Shown here: in pieces, positions 1-9,060 of the stretch
Layout of the letters: the number at the start of each line of letters is the position of its first letter
Numbering within the stretch: position 1 is the stretch's first letter
Source of the DNA: Symsagittifera roscoffensis
Lineage: Eukaryota; Xenacoelomorpha; Acoela; Convolutidae
Direction of reading: 5' to 3'
DNA: 64,000 nucleotides
Assembly (NCBI RefSeq): GCF_963678635.1
Contig: NC_087064.1
Location: 34,634,369-34,698,368 of the forward strand
Made by a program: the position numbers and the translations under genes
Notes under the pieces: generated by a model
Databases searched by the model: none
Told to the model about the DNA's origin: nothing
What the model saw: only the letters and a program-made list of their open reading frames with translations

Positions 1-112
1 CTGCTGTTTAATTACATTGGTTTTTGAGCTTTTAAAATTATCTACTAAAAGCTCAATTTCAATTTTCATGATAGGAAACGGATTTCAAGCGAAACTTGAT
101 TTGCATTATTAC

Positions 113-1305
113 CTACAAACGGAAGCATCGTCAGCAGTAGACCACAGTTTGAACTGCTGTTTCCATTGATCTACACTGACACTACTTGTACACAAAACCA
201 AACAGCGTTTTCTTACAGTACATGCCGCTGTAACTCCCACAAGTGTCTTTCCTGCACCACAGGGCAGGACGATGATTCCCGACCGAGCACGACCGTTTCC
301 AAACATTTTACGCAGGCTTTTTTCTTGGTAAGGCCTCAAAGTTGTATTGCTTTTCAAATCCATTAAAACATCTGGATTTCGCGTATCATTTTTGAAATCG
401 TACTCCGCGAGTAAGGGGCAATCGAGTTCAATGCAACGTTTCTGCAAAACTTCGAGATGCTTTGGATCTATTTCGAATGAAACAACATTGGCTTCGTCGT
501 CTTCTTGGTCCATTTTTTCATAGAAATTTGAAATATCTTCTGGCACTTCATTGCTACCTGTTTCCATGTTTTGAAAATCATCTACCTTCGAATTAAATTT
601 TGATATGGTATTGGTGGGTTGTAACTTCTCTGGCACGGAAATATTGTCGGTCTCTTCAGACTCAATTCTAGTTCCCGCTATGACCGAATCTTTTAGTAGT
701 TTTTGTATCACTTCAGAGTGAGTACTCTCAATATAATATTTATTGTATTTTAAGACCAGTTTGACTTTGCCATAGCTTAAAGTACATGCTTTGATGAACT
801 CAATTATTTCTTCAGGCAGCGAGGTTTTACATAAACGACGTAAATACTCTATAATATCTTCGGTTTTAAGACCAACAGAAACCGCCGCATAAAGCGAATA
901 AGCCGTTAGTTTGTATTCGTGAATTAGCTTCGGTCTACTAAGTGGCTCTGCGATGGCGATTAAAAAATCTTGTGCATGTCTGAAGACAGGGCTGAATGAT
1001 TCAAGAAAAATGTGTCCATTTGGAGCAATGTACAAGGATCTATACTTGTGGTCTGGTTTTAACGACAAAAGTTTCCGATAGTCCTTTGCTCCATACTCAT
1101 CCTCTTCTCCTGCATCTTTAGTCCCTTTGCTAGCGCACTTTGGCAACAATGCTTTCGACACATCATCTTCATAAATGAAGGCGTCAGCATCCGGATCCTC
1201 TTTTGTTGCAGCTGCTACAAAATCTGAGTCGGAATCCGACTCATATCTCCGCTTTTTGGACTTTTTTGCCTTCTTTGAGCCTGTATGCTTCCGTTTGTCA
1301 GGCAT
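113..1305 (-). CDS. ERCC3: XPB/ERCC3 TFIIH helicase, first coding exon (partial gene)
   Basis: XPB is the 3'-5' translocase of TFIIH that opens promoter DNA and drives nucleotide excision repair in the nucleus. Seen: 397 codons from an ATG preceded by AT-rich non-coding sequence. Residues 1-30 are Lys/Arg then Ser/Asp rich (nuclear-signal-like). The conserved N-terminal domain follows ([12 protein letters not shown] about 96-107, [14 protein letters not shown] about 133-146), then an acidic linker, [16 protein letters not shown], and Walker A PCGAGKT at about 347-354. The exon ends within the Arg codon of DDASVCR at AG|GTAATA, a good donor; the frame meets a stop two codons into the intron. 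Family members are about 780-800 residues, so the DEVH box and the second RecA domain lie left of the window. Wording such as WSTADD near the end is closer to insect than vertebrate XPB as I recall them. No damage is seen; it is the one clearly functional gene here. Confidence 0.95.
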
Positions 1306-1658
1306 ATTTGAATTAAGTCAATTTACCCAATTTTTTTAAATCAATTCTGACTGAAAAAAAATTGACTCATTTAAACTCTTCAGCATTAAGTTTTCAGCAA
1401 AAAGTAAATTCTAACAAGGGGGCTTCCGTTTAGGTACGGTCGTGCACCAGCTAGATAGGGCCCATACCACATTATGTAAATACATCAACAAACAATATTG
1501 CAGGAATTAGTTCAAGTCAGCATTTAATGCATTGTCATTAAAAGTATTTACTTCAACCGTCCCTCCTCTACAACAGCACTTATTGAATTGTCTTATTAAA
1601 TAGATTTTTCTTAATAATTAGAAAATAATAATAAGATTTTTCTTAATTTTCTTAATAA
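1306..1658. other. ERCC3 upstream region, no gene seen
   Basis: AT-rich sequence holding the 5' flank of the minus-strand ERCC3 exon. No ORF, TATA box or RNA gene is convincing. From about 1568 it begins a repeat that recurs inverted at 4875-4985. Confidence 0.5.
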
Positions 1659-1769
1659 TACTACTACTAATAGTTTCATTAAGCAAAAATAATGAGAACA
1701 GATAAGATTATACAAAAATTACCACATTACATTTTAGCCCCCAATAAGTAAACAAATTGATAACCCCAT
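1659..1769 (+). repeat. 111-bp direct repeat, left copy (long target-site duplication)
   Basis: Starts TACTACTACTAATAG and ends at TAACCCCAT. It is identical by eye to 2789-2899, offset 1130 bp. The two copies exactly bracket a 5'-truncated LINE, so this looks like a long target-site duplication. Confidence 0.85.
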
Positions 1770-2788
1770 TTGCAGACGACCTGGAGTGTTCTCGGCCCAC
1801 TTCTGTTTATTTTATTTATAAATGATATGACCGATGATGTGTTAAATAGTGAATTTTATCTATTTGCAGACGACCTGAAGATTAAAAGCTCATCTGCTCC
1901 ATCATTAGTTCAAAAAGATATCGATTCTCTTTTTAATTGGTCAACTAACAATCACTTACAGTTTCATTCTGCCAAATGTAAAGTTCTGAACTTTGGTGGT
2001 TATGATGATTCTATCCAATTCTTGCTCGGATCAGACATCTTACCATTTGTTGATGAAATTAAAGATCTTGGTATCATAGTCTCCAACAATCTTTCCTGGA
2101 AATCCCATCTGAATACTAAGTTGATAAAATGTTCCAGATTGTTTTATTTTCTGAAACGAAATATTCCTTTCTCGGTATCCTGCAGTCGAAAAAAGTTACT
2201 TTACAATACTCTCATTCTGTCAATCTTACTTTACGGTGCTCCTGCATGGTGCCCTTCTTTGACACTATTACATCAGCTTGAACTGTTCCAGTACAAAGTT
2301 CTAAGATGGATCAAGAAATGTTCTTCGTATGTTTCAGGGCTACTAAATCTGAATATGCTTCCAATTAGCTATGTATTGATTAGAGTTGAAATTCTTCTAC
2401 TTTGGAAGCTCCATAACAATGTTATTGATGTTGACTGCAAAAGTGCAACCAGCTCGCTTCCTACGCGTTCCGCTACGAGTGGCCTATTCGTCATACCGAA
2501 CACGAGGAAATTGAAAACTGACGATAACTTCTTTGTACGAGCTCCCCGTGCTGCCAATGAACTTCTGCGTCTGAAAATTATATCTTTCGACATGCCCCTG
2601 GGAATGTTCAAATCAAAACTGAATAAATTTTTACTGCTTAAAACTTCAACTTTGTTTGATATAAACAGATCATGCACATTCTTTGTCAAATGTTATTGTA
2701 AAAATTGTCGATCGTAAGTTCATTCAATATTTATATTAACCCTGTATCCACCAATGGAATTAAAGTCTTTTACTACTACTACTACTAC
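1770..2788 (+). mobile_element. LINE-C: 5'-truncated CR1-like LINE, RT C-terminal half
   Basis: An open frame runs to the TAA at 2717 with no internal stop. It starts in the RT palm: VLGPLLFILFIND (motif B region), LFADDLK (motif C FADD), then the thumb (LYGAPAWCPSL, about 145-155 codons in) and a C-terminal domain typical of CR1/L2/Rex-type LINEs. Fingers and endonuclease are missing, as in ordinary 5' truncation during target-primed reverse transcription. The 3' UTR is about 50 bp and ends in a (TAC)n tail rather than poly(A). The unbroken frame suggests a young insertion. It is distinct in sequence from family L. The first ~16 nt repeat the FADD-encoding stretch found about 95 nt downstream, so the 5' junction may be a template switch. 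Confidence 0.85.
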
Positions 2789-2797
2789 TACTACTAC
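2771..2797 (+). repeat. (TAC)9 microsatellite tail of LINE-C
   Basis: Nine perfect TAC units lie just after the LINE-C 3' UTR. The target already carries three TAC units at 1659-1667, so the tail probably paired with a short TAC tract during priming. Confidence 0.9.
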
Positions 2798-2899
2798 TAA
2801 TAGTTTCATTAAGCAAAAATAATGAGAACAGATAAGATTATACAAAAATTACCACATTACATTTTAGCCCCCAATAAGTAAACAAATTGATAACCCCAT
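2789..2899 (+). repeat. 111-bp direct repeat, right copy
   Basis: Second copy of the sequence at 1659-1769, directly after the LINE-C tail. No mismatch seen. Confidence 0.85.
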
Positions 2900-4435
2900 C
2901 TTTCTTTCCACAGCGCAAGAGTCAGTCTATCGACTTTAATTGAGGGGGACTTGAACCCTTGTCATCTTCTTTTATCATTATCACTTCCATATCTAGAAAA
3001 TTCCAAGGATTTTGACTGGAATACGTGATGAAGGGACTCCTGAATGCAACCTCGGTTACTATGATACTTTTGATCATCTGATTACCTACAAAAAAGAAAA
3101 ATAAAAAATCTAGAAATCAGTCGGCTTTCAACACAGCGCAAGAATCAGTCTAGAAATCAGTCGGCTTTTTTTTGCTCTTTTTTTTCCATTATTTTCGCCT
3201 TCGATCTTTCTGACCTTCAAACATTAAATGAAAATTCTCTAAAAACAAAAATACAGTTGTTTAGATAAAGATTGGTCTGAACAAGAAAATTTATTCGATA
3301 TAAAACAAAACTTCCGTACATTCAATTATCAAACCCTAAATTTGTAAAATTCCATACATGCTTTATTCGAAAATCTGTATTAAAAAAACCGAACTTGGCA
3401 AAAGAAAAAAAACAGTTACGGAAAAACAATTAAGAAAAAAATGAAAAATATAGCTATTCAACAGAAAAAGAAAACTGTTTTACAGAAAAATTATTCAGCA
3501 GAAAAATAAAATTATTTTGAAGAAAAAAGTTATTTTTATAGCAGTACATATTTATCAGCAGAGAAACAGTAAGTCATTTCTTGATCGAATCAGAAGAGCG
3601 AACAAAATAAATTGGGGAAACGAAAAATGAAATTTATATTTGCAGAAGAAAGTTATTCAGCAGAAAAAGGAAATTAATTTGCAGAAAACGAAAGTTATCT
3701 CAGCACTAAACTTGAATTATTTGGCAGAAATTCAGGATCTGAAGTCATTATCCAATACTGTCCTTCCAGTTACCAGTCATTTGCATCCAATTTAATCATG
3801 TGAAGCAAAAAACTTAGCCAAGAAGAAGTTAATGGACTTCAAAAATCAGCCTTATACAAGATATGCTCCGATTTGCACGACCAAAAGAAAGATTATCGTA
3901 AAATAATGGAGTTTATTGAGAAAACATCGGAAGCAGACAAGGATGGCAAACTACAGTCAACATCGACGAAAGCAAAAAAAAGTATCAGAAAACTGTGAGA
4001 ATTTTTTCGCCTTTTCCTATACCAGAGGATTGTGTAAACATAATTTTGGGATCAAGTATAATTGCTAGGGTTAAAACTGGAAATTTTGAGAATGCGTTGA
4101 AATTGTAAAATCAAACAAACGTTTTTTTTGTATATTTTTGTGCATCTTCAGGTTTTAAAAATTCTAAACAATTTGTACAAAATGATCAAAGATCATAAAA
4201 AGTGCCATACACATCATTATTCCGAAAATTTAAAAATGCAACCAGTCAAAACTTTACAATTTTTACTGAAATTATGTAACAACTATTATGTAACAATTTT
4301 AATATTTTTGTCACAACTCTCTAAAAGTTTTCACCTTTTTTGTTTTTACCATTTCGTTTTGTCGCTAAATTTTATGCTAACATGTAAGTTATTTCAAAAA
4401 ATTTTTGTTTTAGCCAGAATTTTTCGATTCTGGAA
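2900..4435. other. AT-rich intergenic stretch, no element recognised
   Basis: Mostly low-complexity. Between about 3400 and 3720 a loose motif of the type TTATTCAGCAGAAAAA recurs irregularly. One short lysine-rich frame is listed separately. From about 4000 the sequence is T-rich and leads into the 3' end of the minus-strand Penelope element. No RNA gene or transposon terminus seen. Confidence 0.4.
3803..3997 (+). other. Short lysine-rich ORF, possible stray exon
   Basis: About 64 codons without an ATG near the start, containing KICSDLHDQKKDYRKIM and KTSEADKDGK and ending TGA. It is charged and helix-like, and its codons look less AT-biased than the flanks. An AG at the CTTAG before CCAAGAAG could act as a splice acceptor. 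No family recognised; it may be chance. Confidence 0.2.
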
Positions 4436-4873
4436 CTATAGCCTTAGTGTCAGCTCCCTACGTCTAAACTCGTCGCGCGTGTTATTTGCCGGTCTCTCTT
4501 TCCTAATGTGCAGCGCCTCTAGTGTAAGTAACTTGATGCTGCTGGACGCCTGGTCGACTATTTTCCATTTAAACTCAGACTTACCACTCTCACTACCACA
4601 CTGCCTTATATGCTGCCCAACTGGGGTATCCTCTTTTCGGTGTTCCTCAATCCTTGTGGTGAGATGTCGGACCGTCTGGCCAACATAGATGGATTTGCAC
4701 CCACAACATTCAAGTCTGTACACCACTTTTGATTTCAGTTCACTGGAAAAAGAGGATTTTAGAAAGGGCATAGAAGTTTTCATTTTCCTCGTCGTGAAAA
4801 TTATCAGCGCATTGGTGATATCGTGCACTTTTTTGCTAATGTCTGACTGTGATTGTAATAAGAATGTCTGACT
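4436..4873 (-). pseudogene. P1 GIY-YIG endonuclease domain
   Basis: The C-terminal nuclease of the Penelope protein, which nicks target DNA for integration. Seen: IIFTTRKMKTSMPFLKSSF, then VVYRLECCGC-KSIYVGQT (the GIY...YIG pair as VVY...YVG) and LTTRIEEHR with the expected catalytic Arg, a QHIRQC segment, then LLTLEALHIRKERPANNTRDEF, which holds the conserved Glu region, ending ELTLRL-stop. The domain itself is open (130 codons from its first Met) but separated from the RT by an inserted repeat. Compare copies at 15885-16430 and 53700-54126. Confidence 0.85.
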
Positions 4874-4874
4874 G

Positions 4875-4985
4875 TAAAATGTAATGTGGTAATTTTTGCA
4901 TAATCTTATCTGTTCTCATTATTTTTGCTGAATGAAACTATTAAGAAAAATCTATTTAATAAGACAATTCAATTAGAGCTGTTGT
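4875..4985 (-). repeat. Inverted copy of the 1568-1736 repeat, inserted in P1
   Basis: The reverse complement matches 1568-1736 with few differences but lacks the ~50-bp TA/TAC-rich block present at about 1611-1668. It sits between the RT linker and GIY-YIG of P1, where the related P2 and P5 read through, so it is an insertion into P1. It also represents a version of the LINE-C target without the TAC tract. Flanked on one side by a short duplicated ATGTCTGACTGT (4839-4850 and 4864-4875). Confidence 0.7.
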
Positions 4986-5466
4986 ACATCAAGATGGATG
5001 GTGAATCATTGCTATAATCACAGGGCTTCTTTTTCTCAGCCATGTTCTTTTTGTTTTTGCCTTCCCTGATGATCTTTTCAAGGGCATGGGATGCAACTTG
5101 CGACGACCAACTTTCCGGATATTGGTTATCCAACCACTGCTCACGGTTGCTTTTTATAGTTTTATCATATTCCTCCCTTGTTGATGTACTGCGGAAAACC
5201 AGGTGAACAGTTCGATCAATCGCACTTTTCTCATACTGAAGGGGGGCGCAGCTTCTAAAATTTAGTATGGCACCTGTATCTGTTGGTTTTTGATACCACC
5301 CACCTGCTTTTGTCAATACTAAATTGTAAATCCAAAAAAGCCAATTTTCCGTTTGTGTTTGTTGTCTCTTTTGTGAACTGTAAGTTTGGATGTAGTAAGT
5401 TTGCAGCCCGTAGCACTTTTTCAGGATCACCCTCCACTGTTCTCGTTATATCTTCAACGTAACGCA
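4986..5466 (-). pseudogene. P1 RT motif C to linker, frameshifted
   Basis: Begins LFLRYVEDITRTVEG, the RT catalytic motif C, but with Glu where the first Asp of YVDD is expected. Then AANLLHPNLQFTKE, GKLAFLDLQ, and after a one-base frameshift GGWYQKPTDTGAILNFRSCA, TVHLVFRSTS, NREQWLDNQYPESWSSQ and a basic linker ending SPSILMYN. The order is the same as in P2, P3 and P5. The Glu substitution and the frameshift make this copy inactive. Confidence 0.8.
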
Positions 5467-5473
5467 GAAATAA

Positions 5474-5695
5474 CTAAGCTTGCTGCACTGACTTGTTTTT
5501 GTTTCCTATTACGATGCATTTTCTACAGTACCAGACGGTTTCACTTATATTTCGATATTCATTATCTGATATATCACCGCATTTTACGTGATACCAGTTC
5601 AAACAGCATTCACATTCTACACCTTTTGACCTGTACGTGACTTTCTTATTGCAATCGGGACATATTCCGTTAAAATTTTTCTCGGGCAAAAACAT
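5474..5695 (-). pseudogene. PHD-type zinc finger inside the Penelope RT
   Basis: Pattern C-x2-C-x12-C-x2-C-x4-H-x2-C-x17-C-x2-C, i.e. a full C4HC3 PHD finger: GICPDCNKKV, VECECCLNWYHVKCG, VWYCRKC. It lies between RT motif B (DGLAMGASLA, then TNLWLK in a shifted frame) and motif C (YVED), in the same frame as motif C with one stop between (after SVQQA). In P2, P3 and P5 the last WYCxxC also sits just before RYVDD/RYVGD, so the finger belongs to the family and is not a chance insertion here. PHD fingers bind histone tails; a role in chromatin targeting is inference. Confidence 0.85.
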
Positions 5696-5748
5696 TTAGG
5701 GAATATCCCTCGATAGTGCAGTTTCGTACTACTTCAGCCAAAGATTTG

Positions 5749-6530
5749 TTAAATAACAGCAAGAGATGCTCCCATTGCCAAACCATCTTTCTGAACGTAC
5801 CATATTTCATTGCACTCGAAATGGACTTGACTATCTGCCATGTTCAACAGTCTCTTCATGGTTTTCCTAGCCATTGATGGTGGTTCATCTTGCTCATACA
5901 GTTTTCCCAGAGCTATGTCTATTGCTTCTTCCAGTGGAACATTTGTATATAAACTCTTCACATCTAGAGATATCAAATTTTCATTGGGCTCAAGATTAGT
6001 GCTCTCTAAGATTTCTCTCGCATCTAGTGAGTTGGTTTCGATGTTTGCGCCCTCAATTTTCTCGAAAAACTTTGCAAGAACCTTGTTCAAGTTATAATAA
6101 GAGCTACCAGGCAAGGAGAGGACCGGTCTTAATGGGGTATTAACTTTATGCACTTTCGCCAACCCATAAAGCCTGGCGGGCTGCCCCCCAGTAGACCTCA
6201 TCCTTGTGTAGAGACTCTCATTTATTTCGTCTTTTTTCCTCTTAGCCAACAACTCCTTATTGATGTCTCTTTCTATCTTCAAAACAATCGCATCACTTGT
6301 TCCTTTACTCTTGCTGAATTGAATTGAATCTAATGTATCCGACAACTTGTTCTCGTAGGTGTCCTTCCTCATTACACAAAAACCCACGCCTTTGTCATAC
6401 GGTACCGCAACGAATCAGATACTTACGGGCCTTCTCAACACCTTTGTCATGCCTTTGTTCATGCATACAGGGGTGGCTCCACTGAGGAGAAAATAGAAGT
6501 CCTTAACCAAGATGGTTAAAAAAAAACTTG
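5749..6530 (-). pseudogene. P1 RT N-terminal, fingers and palm motifs up to motif B
   Basis: From about 6415 downward: VPYDKGVGFCVMRKDTYENKL, an N-terminal motif of Penelope RTs (DKG...Y). Then ARLYGLAKVHKVNTPLRPVL (YGLPK-HK and PLRP motifs), LISLDVKSLYTNVPLEEAI with the motif A Asp, and DGLAMGASLA (motif B). The open run is 212 codons and stops just after motif B, where a one-base shift restores TNLWLK. Upstream, 6415-6484 reads on to a likely splice acceptor. Confidence 0.85.
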
Positions 6531-6584
6531 AGTGTGTGATAATCCAAAATGGGACAAACTCCATCTTAAAAAAAATTCACTCAA

Positions 6585-7035
6585 ATGTAACAATGTTTCT
6601 GGACTATAAAATATTGTGTCACTTTTGGAAAATACAACATCAAGTATTGCCGGCCTATAATAACATTGAGTATGATAACCACTAAATAGATATTAATACC
6701 AGGAACAAAAAATCAGACTTCGGCGACAGATACAATGGGCAAAACATAGAAAATTCCTTCTTTAAAAGTCCGTCATAATCTGGAACAAAGCAACAGATGA
6801 TAAAGTCAGTTTAAAGACATACTAACATACAGAAAAGCAAAGACAAATTTCAAGAATTGTTATTTATTATTATTTAAAGAAGACCCCTCTGTGTCAACTC
6901 ATGGTAAAGTTTCATAGAAAAGCTTCAAGTTTATGTAATAACAATTAAATATAAACCACCTTGAAGCTCTCAGGTGAAAAGTAATCATCAATAATTGTAA
7001 AAAATTTTGTTTTGTTTATTGCAACTAACTATGCG
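6585..7035 (+). mobile_element. L0: 3' end of family L LINE
   Basis: Matches 10720-11160 of the next copy: RT thumb/C-terminal coding (FLDYKILCHFWKIQHQVLPAY) with early stops, 3' UTR, and the family 3' end CAACTAACTATGCGTA. It is bracketed by two copies of the same PLE stretch (6357-6573 and 7036-7262), so either a 5'-truncated insertion with a ~220-bp target duplication or an internally deleted tandem unit. Confidence 0.75.
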
Positions 7036-7262
7036 TAGGGGTCCTTCCTCATTACACAAAAACCCACGCCTTTGTCATACGGTACCGCAACGAATCCAGT
7101 ACTCATCAGATACATACGGGTCTTCTCAACGCCTTTGTCATGCCTTTGTTCATGCATACAGGGGTAGCTGCACTGAGGAGAAAATAAAAGTCCTTGACCA
7201 ATATAGTGAAAAAAAAACTTGAGTGTGTGATAATCCAAAATGGGACAAACTCCGTCTTAAAA
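7036..7262 (-). mobile_element. Antisense Penelope RT N-terminal fragment
   Basis: On the minus strand it encodes KGVEKTRMYL...TGFVAVPYDKGVGFCVMRKD, the start of the P1 RT, preceded by a pyrimidine tract and CAG acceptor at about 7173. It ends at the same point as copies at 11168 and 25264, abutting the 3' end of an L copy on its left and L ORF1 on its right. Confidence 0.8.
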
Positions 7263-7267
7263 AAATT

Positions 7268-7858
7268 CACTCAACGGTTGATGAATTTAGCGCCAAATAT
7301 GAAGAACTTATCGCTTTAATAACTGCAAATTTTTTCCCGAGATTCGATTTTTATTTGCGAAATACCGCCAAAACCGCCAATGATGATGCTAATGACAAAA
7401 TTGATCATTATAGTCGTTTTCTGAATGAAATGTATGGTTCGATGACGGAATTTGAGGTGCTAAAGCTAAATTCAAACATCAAAAGCTTGGAGAGCTTTCA
7501 GAGTTTATATTTTGACACTATACACCTGAACGATGAATTAGGTATACCAATTTTGCGCAGTTACCTCGGCTCATACGTGTTCAAACACTCAAATAAACTC
7601 CCGAGGGTAAAACCAGCCCCTGATTATACTGGAAAAGCAAATTCCAACCAAAAATCGCTTTCCAATTATCAACATAAAATTTTTTAAAGGTCTACCAATC
7701 GACCCTATAGTAACGATTGCATGCACCCATATGGCCGACAAACTGGTCATGGCCGACCAACTGGTCAAAATAAATTCAACAACAACTCATGGGGCTGTGA
7801 TAGTAATTATAACCATAGTCTGAAGCGTAACCAGCAGTCATATAACTACTCGTAAGGT
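7268..7858 (+). pseudogene. L1 ORF1 (RNA-binding-type protein), broken by one stop
   Basis: Frame starts STVDEFSAKYEELIALITA, continues with an Asn/Asp-rich helical region (DDANDKIDHYSRFLNEMYG), then HSNKLPRVKPAPDYTG. A TAA at 7685-7687 interrupts it; the same frame goes on for 56 codons as a Gly/Asn/Arg/Gln-rich tail (PYGRQTGHGRPTGQ...KRNQQSYNYS) to TAA at 7858. Basic low-complexity tails are usual for nucleic-acid binding by LINE ORF1 proteins; the fold is unknown. The same stop is in L2. No ATG lies upstream in frame. Confidence 0.6.
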
Positions 7859-8145
7859 TTTCATTTTTAAGTAATGCTAGTTAAGACTATCTTCATGATA
7901 AACGACTGTGTTTTGTAATTATTTGTAATTTTTACTAAAATTTTTCTAAAAAAAGATATGCTGCTACTTTTGTCTTAACTAGCATATCTGTCATCAGCTT
8001 CTGCGAAAGCAGTCAATTTGTAGCTTATAAGGTACTGATTATTAAGAAAGGAAAGTATATTTTTCCATGGGTTGCCACATGGAGAACAAATTTTATTGCA
8101 CTATACTTAATAACATAAGCTATCACTCTTAGAATTATTATATAA
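7859..8145 (+). other. L1 spacer between ORF1 and ORF2
   Basis: AT-rich, no frame. Carries a repeated AACTAGCATATCTGTC/ATGCTAGTTAAGAC inverted pair about 110 bp apart (7873-7887 and 7976-7990), which could pair, and GGTTGCCACATGG. Conserved in L2. Confidence 0.4.
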
Positions 8146-9060
8146 AAAACACAAGCAAGACTTACAAAAAAAGAAGAAAGTTCCCTTCATAAAATTCTCC
8201 TAACATCAAGGGATATCCACCCAAATCCAGGACCCTTCATGAAATTCAGTCGAATAAAGGAAAAACTGGAAAACTACAACAACTTAAAAGAATTACACCT
8301 TAATTGTAGAAGTTTTGCTAGAATGCGTTCAGATCTTAAACAACTCATGAAAACTTTTAATGATAATACAGTTTTCGGATTTTCCGAGACATGGTTCAAT
8401 GATACAAATAACGATAAACTATGGGCCATAAACAAGGACAAACATAAGTTGCTCCGATATGATAGAACTTATGAATCAAGTAAAAAAAATTGAAGAGTGG
8501 AGGGGTCAAGTTACTGGTTCCTAAAAAGTTAAACCCAAAAATAAGACATGACTTAAACAACATGCACAAAAAGTATGATATCTTCTGGATAAAATTTAAA
8601 GCCGGACTCAACAAAAATGATAGAACCACTCTATTAAACCTAGCCTACAATCCTAAGAGAAACATCAAAACAGACTTCTTAGAAGATCTAGCCAAATCAA
8701 TTGACCATGCATAGTCATTTAATTCAAACCTAATTTTACTAGGAGCTTACAATCTCAACTATCTCAACGAAGACGACAAACATTCTTCAGATACAATCCT
8801 AATACCATATAATCTGGACGTCACCAACAAATTAACACCTACTCACTCAAAAGTACTAATTGGCTATTTTATCATCGACCTAAGCATAAAAGATCTAACA
8901 AATAATTCAATAGTATTCACACCACCAATTAAGACCGACCACCAAGCAACAGCATTCATAACAGAACTTAAGCTGAACAACAACGTAAGACCAATCAAAC
9001 GTAAAATATATGACAAAACCAATTATTCCGATTACAAATTCAAACAAAAACTCTCAGCTA
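8146..9060 (+). pseudogene. L1 ORF2: 2A-like motif and APE endonuclease
   Basis: Just after the frame opens it reads KILLTSRDIHPNPGP (8191-8235), a 2A-type ribosome-skipping motif with His-Pro where Glu-x is usual. The endonuclease follows: LHLNCRS, FGFSETWF (catalytic Glu), a one-base shift in an A8 run at about 8485, then SGGVKLLVPKKL, LAYNP, LLGAYNLNY and TDHQATAF. The last two correspond to GD(F/Y)N and SDH; Asp is replaced by Ala in GAYN, so this nuclease would be dead. A TAG stop at 8712-8714 also breaks it. All these defects are shared with L2. Confidence 0.8.

Larger units (their letters stand above)
4436..6573 (-). mobile_element. P1: Penelope-like retroelement with PHD finger and GIY-YIG domain (degraded)
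   Basis: Reading right to left: a pyrimidine tract and CAG near 6482-6484 that looks like a splice acceptor; the RT N-terminal region (VPYDKGVGFCVMRKDTY); RT fingers and palm; a PHD finger; the motif C region; a linker; and a C-terminal GIY-YIG endonuclease. Penelope-like elements are known to combine this RT lineage with GIY-YIG and to carry introns. The frame is broken by stops near 5700-5745 and 5466, a frameshift near 5290-5330 and a ~110-bp insertion at 4875-4985. Domains are annotated separately. It joins family L sequence at about 6575-6585. Confidence 0.85.

Noticed and set aside
166-366. Plus-strand Cys-rich ORF
   Set aside because: Antisense to the conserved ERCC3 helicase exon.
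7036-7238. 69-codon minus-strand ORF as a separate small gene
   Set aside because: Its C-terminal half is Penelope RT; the first half lies upstream of a probable splice acceptor and has no coding similarity.
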